Assembly: GCA_030040815.1 (NCBI GenBank)
Contig: JASHSZ010000044.1
Span: forward strand, 1 to 5,765
Source: Streptosporangiaceae bacterium
GTDB lineage: Bacteria; Actinomycetota; Actinomycetes; Streptosporangiales; Streptosporangiaceae
DNA: 5,765 nucleotides
Direction: 5' to 3'
The notes under the pieces were generated by a model. The model had not been told where the DNA came from. It worked only from the letters and a program-made list of their open reading frames with translations, and searched no databases. The first letter of the stretch is position 1, and the number at the start of each line of letters is the position of its first letter. A program made the translations under genes and the position numbers. Of this stretch, positions 4,427 through 5,765 are shown piece by piece.

Positions 4427-5765
4427 TCAGGCTGGGCCCTGCGGCGGCCGCCAGCCGCAGCACGCTCACCACCGGGCCGAGTGCCACCTGACCCAGGCCG
4501 CAGATCGACGTCCGGCGCATGACCTCCTCGAGCTCGCCAATGCGTGCGTCCACGTCGGAAGCGCCGCCGCCGCTCGCCAGCACGCCCGACAGGATGATGT
4601 GCGCCTTCGATGAGCCGACCCGGCAGGGCACGCACTTCCCGCAGGACTCGTCCCGGAAGAACCGCAGCACGTTCACCGCAGCCGCGAGCACGTCGGTGCC
4701 CGCCGCGATGACGACCAGCGCGCCAGAACCCAGCATCGACCCCGCGTCTCGTACGGTGCCGAAGTCGAGTTCGACGTCGAGCTTGTCTGGACCGAGGAAG
4801 TTTGACGACGCGCCACCGGGCTGAATGGCAGCCAGGGGCCTGCCACCGGACACGCCGCCGGCCAGTTCCAGCAGTGAGCGCGCGGTGGTGCCCATGGGCA
4901 CGCAGTAGACGCCTGGTCGTTCGACGTGTCCGGACACGGCGAAGAACTTGAGCCCAGCGTGCTCGCCCTTGCCCTGCTGGTTCCACCAGTCCGCGCCGCG
5001 TGCGGCGATGACCGGGACATGCGCGAAGGTCTCGACGGAGTTGATCAGCGTGGGCTTGCCATGCAGACCGTATACACCGGGGAACGGCGGCTTGTTCCGC
5101 GGCTCGCCACGATGGCCTTCCATGCACTCCAGGAGCGCCGACTCCTCGCCGAGAATGTAGCCGCCCGGCGAGGTGAAGACCTCGACCGACAGCCGCCGAC
5201 CGGAGCCCGCAGCGTCCGGCCCGATCAGCCCGGCCTCCCGCAGTCGGTCGAGTTCCCGACGGACCACCGCCTCTTCCGGGCCGTACTCGTGCCGGATGAA
5301 GACCCAGCCTTCCTCCGAACCGACGGCAATCATGCCGAGCAGCATGCCCTCCAGCACCAGGTGCGGCTGGGTGGCGAGGATCTCACGGTCCTTGAACGTG
5401 CCGGGCTCGGACTCGTCGGCGTTGCAGATTACGTACTTCGGGGTCGCGTCCTGCGCGGCCACCAGTGCCCACTTGCGCCCGGCCGGGAAGCCGGCGCCGC
5501 CCATGCCGCGCAGTCCCGCGTCGTTGAGCTCGGCCATGATCTGCTCGGCGGCCATGTCTCCGGCCAAAACGGAACGCAGCACGCCGTACCGGTCCGCTGC
5601 TGTCGGGTACGGGTCGTTGGGCCACGGGCTCGCCTCGGACGACTCCGGGCTCGCCTCGGACGACTCCGGGCTCGCCTCGGACGACGCCCCCGGCGGATCG
5701 GCGTGGTGCCCGTTCGCGTTCTGCCCACCGGCCTCGCGCGCCGCCGCGACGGCGCCGGGCGCCTC
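4383..5765 (-). CDS. NuoF-like NAD(H)/FMN/[4Fe-4S] subunit of a Mo/W oxidoreductase (5' end outside window)
   Basis: 461 in-frame codons including the stop, open to the window edge. Motifs, numbered from the GTG at 5582: FMN loop GMGGAGFP (26-33), NAD/FMN segment CNADESEPGTFKD (53-65), GGYILGEE (140-147), LINSVETFAHVP (179-190), an SLBB-like fold (about 211-243), then ESCGKCVPC (312-320) and C361, giving the four cysteines (314, 317, 320, 361) for one [4Fe-4S] cluster. This is the complex-I 51-kDa family, also used as the NAD-reducing subunit of formate dehydrogenases and hydrogenases. Before the GTG, RYG continues the conserved opening helix of the family (RYGVLRSVL), and about 50 further codons of Ser/Glu/Pro/Gly-rich linker reach the edge. 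A start upstream of the window is therefore likelier than the GTG, perhaps with a NuoE- or ferredoxin-like domain before the linker. The C-terminal 25 residues are a Gly/Ser/Pro tail. With two moeA genes behind it, a formate-dehydrogenase-type partner is inferred; complex I itself is unlikely. Confidence 0.9.
   Translation of the reverse strand, partial: EAPGAVAAAREAGGQNANGHHADPPGASSEASPESSEASPESSEASPWPNDPYPTAADRYGVLRSVLAGDMAAEQIMAELNDAGLRGMGGAGFPAGRKWALVAAQDATPKYVICNADESEPGTFKDREILATQPHLVLEGMLLGMIAVGSEEGWVFIRHEYGPEEAVVRRELDRLREAGLIGPDAAGSGRRLSVEVFTSPGGYILGEESALLECMEGHRGEPRNKPPFPGVYGLHGKPTLINSVETFAHVPVIAARGADWWNQQGKGEHAGLKFFAVSGHVERPGVYCVPMGTTARSLLELAGGVSGGRPLAAIQPGGASSNFLGPDKLDVELDFGTVRDAGSMLGSGALVVIAAGTDVLAAAVNVLRFFRDESCGKCVPCRVGSSKAHIILSGVLASGGGASDVDARIGELEEVMRRTSICGLGQVALGPVVSVLRLAAAAGPSLNGSPNGGSPPDGSG
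5625..5685 (-). repeat. 21-bp in-frame tandem repeat, 2.9 copies, in the NuoF-like linker
   Basis: A unit of 21 bases repeats without a mismatch: copies at 5625-5645, 5646-5666 and 5667-5685 (last one incomplete). As 21 is a multiple of three, it encodes a repeated heptapeptide A-S-P-E-S-S-E on the - strand, giving SSEASPESSEASPESSEASP. The perfect identity at DNA level points to recent slippage or unequal exchange. The encoded stretch is acidic, Ser/Pro-rich and probably disordered, a flexible tether before the flavin domain. Confidence 0.9.

Noticed and set aside
4383..5765. Reading the NuoF-like gene as complex I subunit F
   Set aside because: In a nuo operon it would be followed by nuoG and the membrane subunits. 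Here two moeA genes follow, and the linker plus Gly/Ser/Pro tail are unlike NuoF of complex I.

Overview
The window reads as chromosomal DNA of a high-GC Gram-positive bacterium, most likely an actinomycete. Base composition is strongly GC, third codon positions are mostly G or C, and one start is probably GTG. The species cannot be told from this sequence.

Left part, + strand: positions 1-142 hold the last 46 codons of a TrpB-like (TrpB2-type) PLP enzyme. A non-coding gap of 286 bases follows. It contains a strong nested hairpin that looks like a terminator, a second hairpin that competes with it for the same strand, an AT-rich island with two overlapping palindromes (a likely TetR-family operator), and a third short palindrome just before the next gene. 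That gene (429-1076) is a TetR/AcrR-family regulator. It ends at a convergent junction with a 12-bp perfect hairpin that could stop transcription from both sides.

Right part, - strand (read from 5765 down to 1219): three closely packed genes form the distal end of a molybdenum/tungsten-enzyme operon. First is a NuoF-like flavin/iron-sulfur NAD(H)-binding subunit whose frame stays open to the window edge through a Ser/Glu/Pro-rich linker built on a 21-bp tandem repeat. Next is a canonical MoeA (molybdopterin molybdotransferase). Last is a second MoeA paralogue fused to a C-terminal periplasmic-binding-protein-like domain. Spacings are an overlap (or 4 bases, depending on the start) and 7 bases, so the three are probably cotranscribed.

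How they may work together: MoeA inserts molybdate (or tungstate) into molybdopterin, the MoeA-PBP fusion may sense, select or deliver the oxyanion or cofactor, and the NuoF-like subunit would exchange electrons between NAD(H) and a Mo/W catalytic subunit. The arrangement fits an NAD-linked formate dehydrogenase type of enzyme, but the catalytic subunit is not in the window and must lie beyond position 5765 or elsewhere. I see no mobile element, CRISPR array, tRNA or rRNA. None of the gene families is new; the most unusual points are the paired MoeA paralogues with divergent active-site motifs, the repeat-bearing linker of the NuoF-like protein, and the regulatory-looking DNA upstream of tetR.
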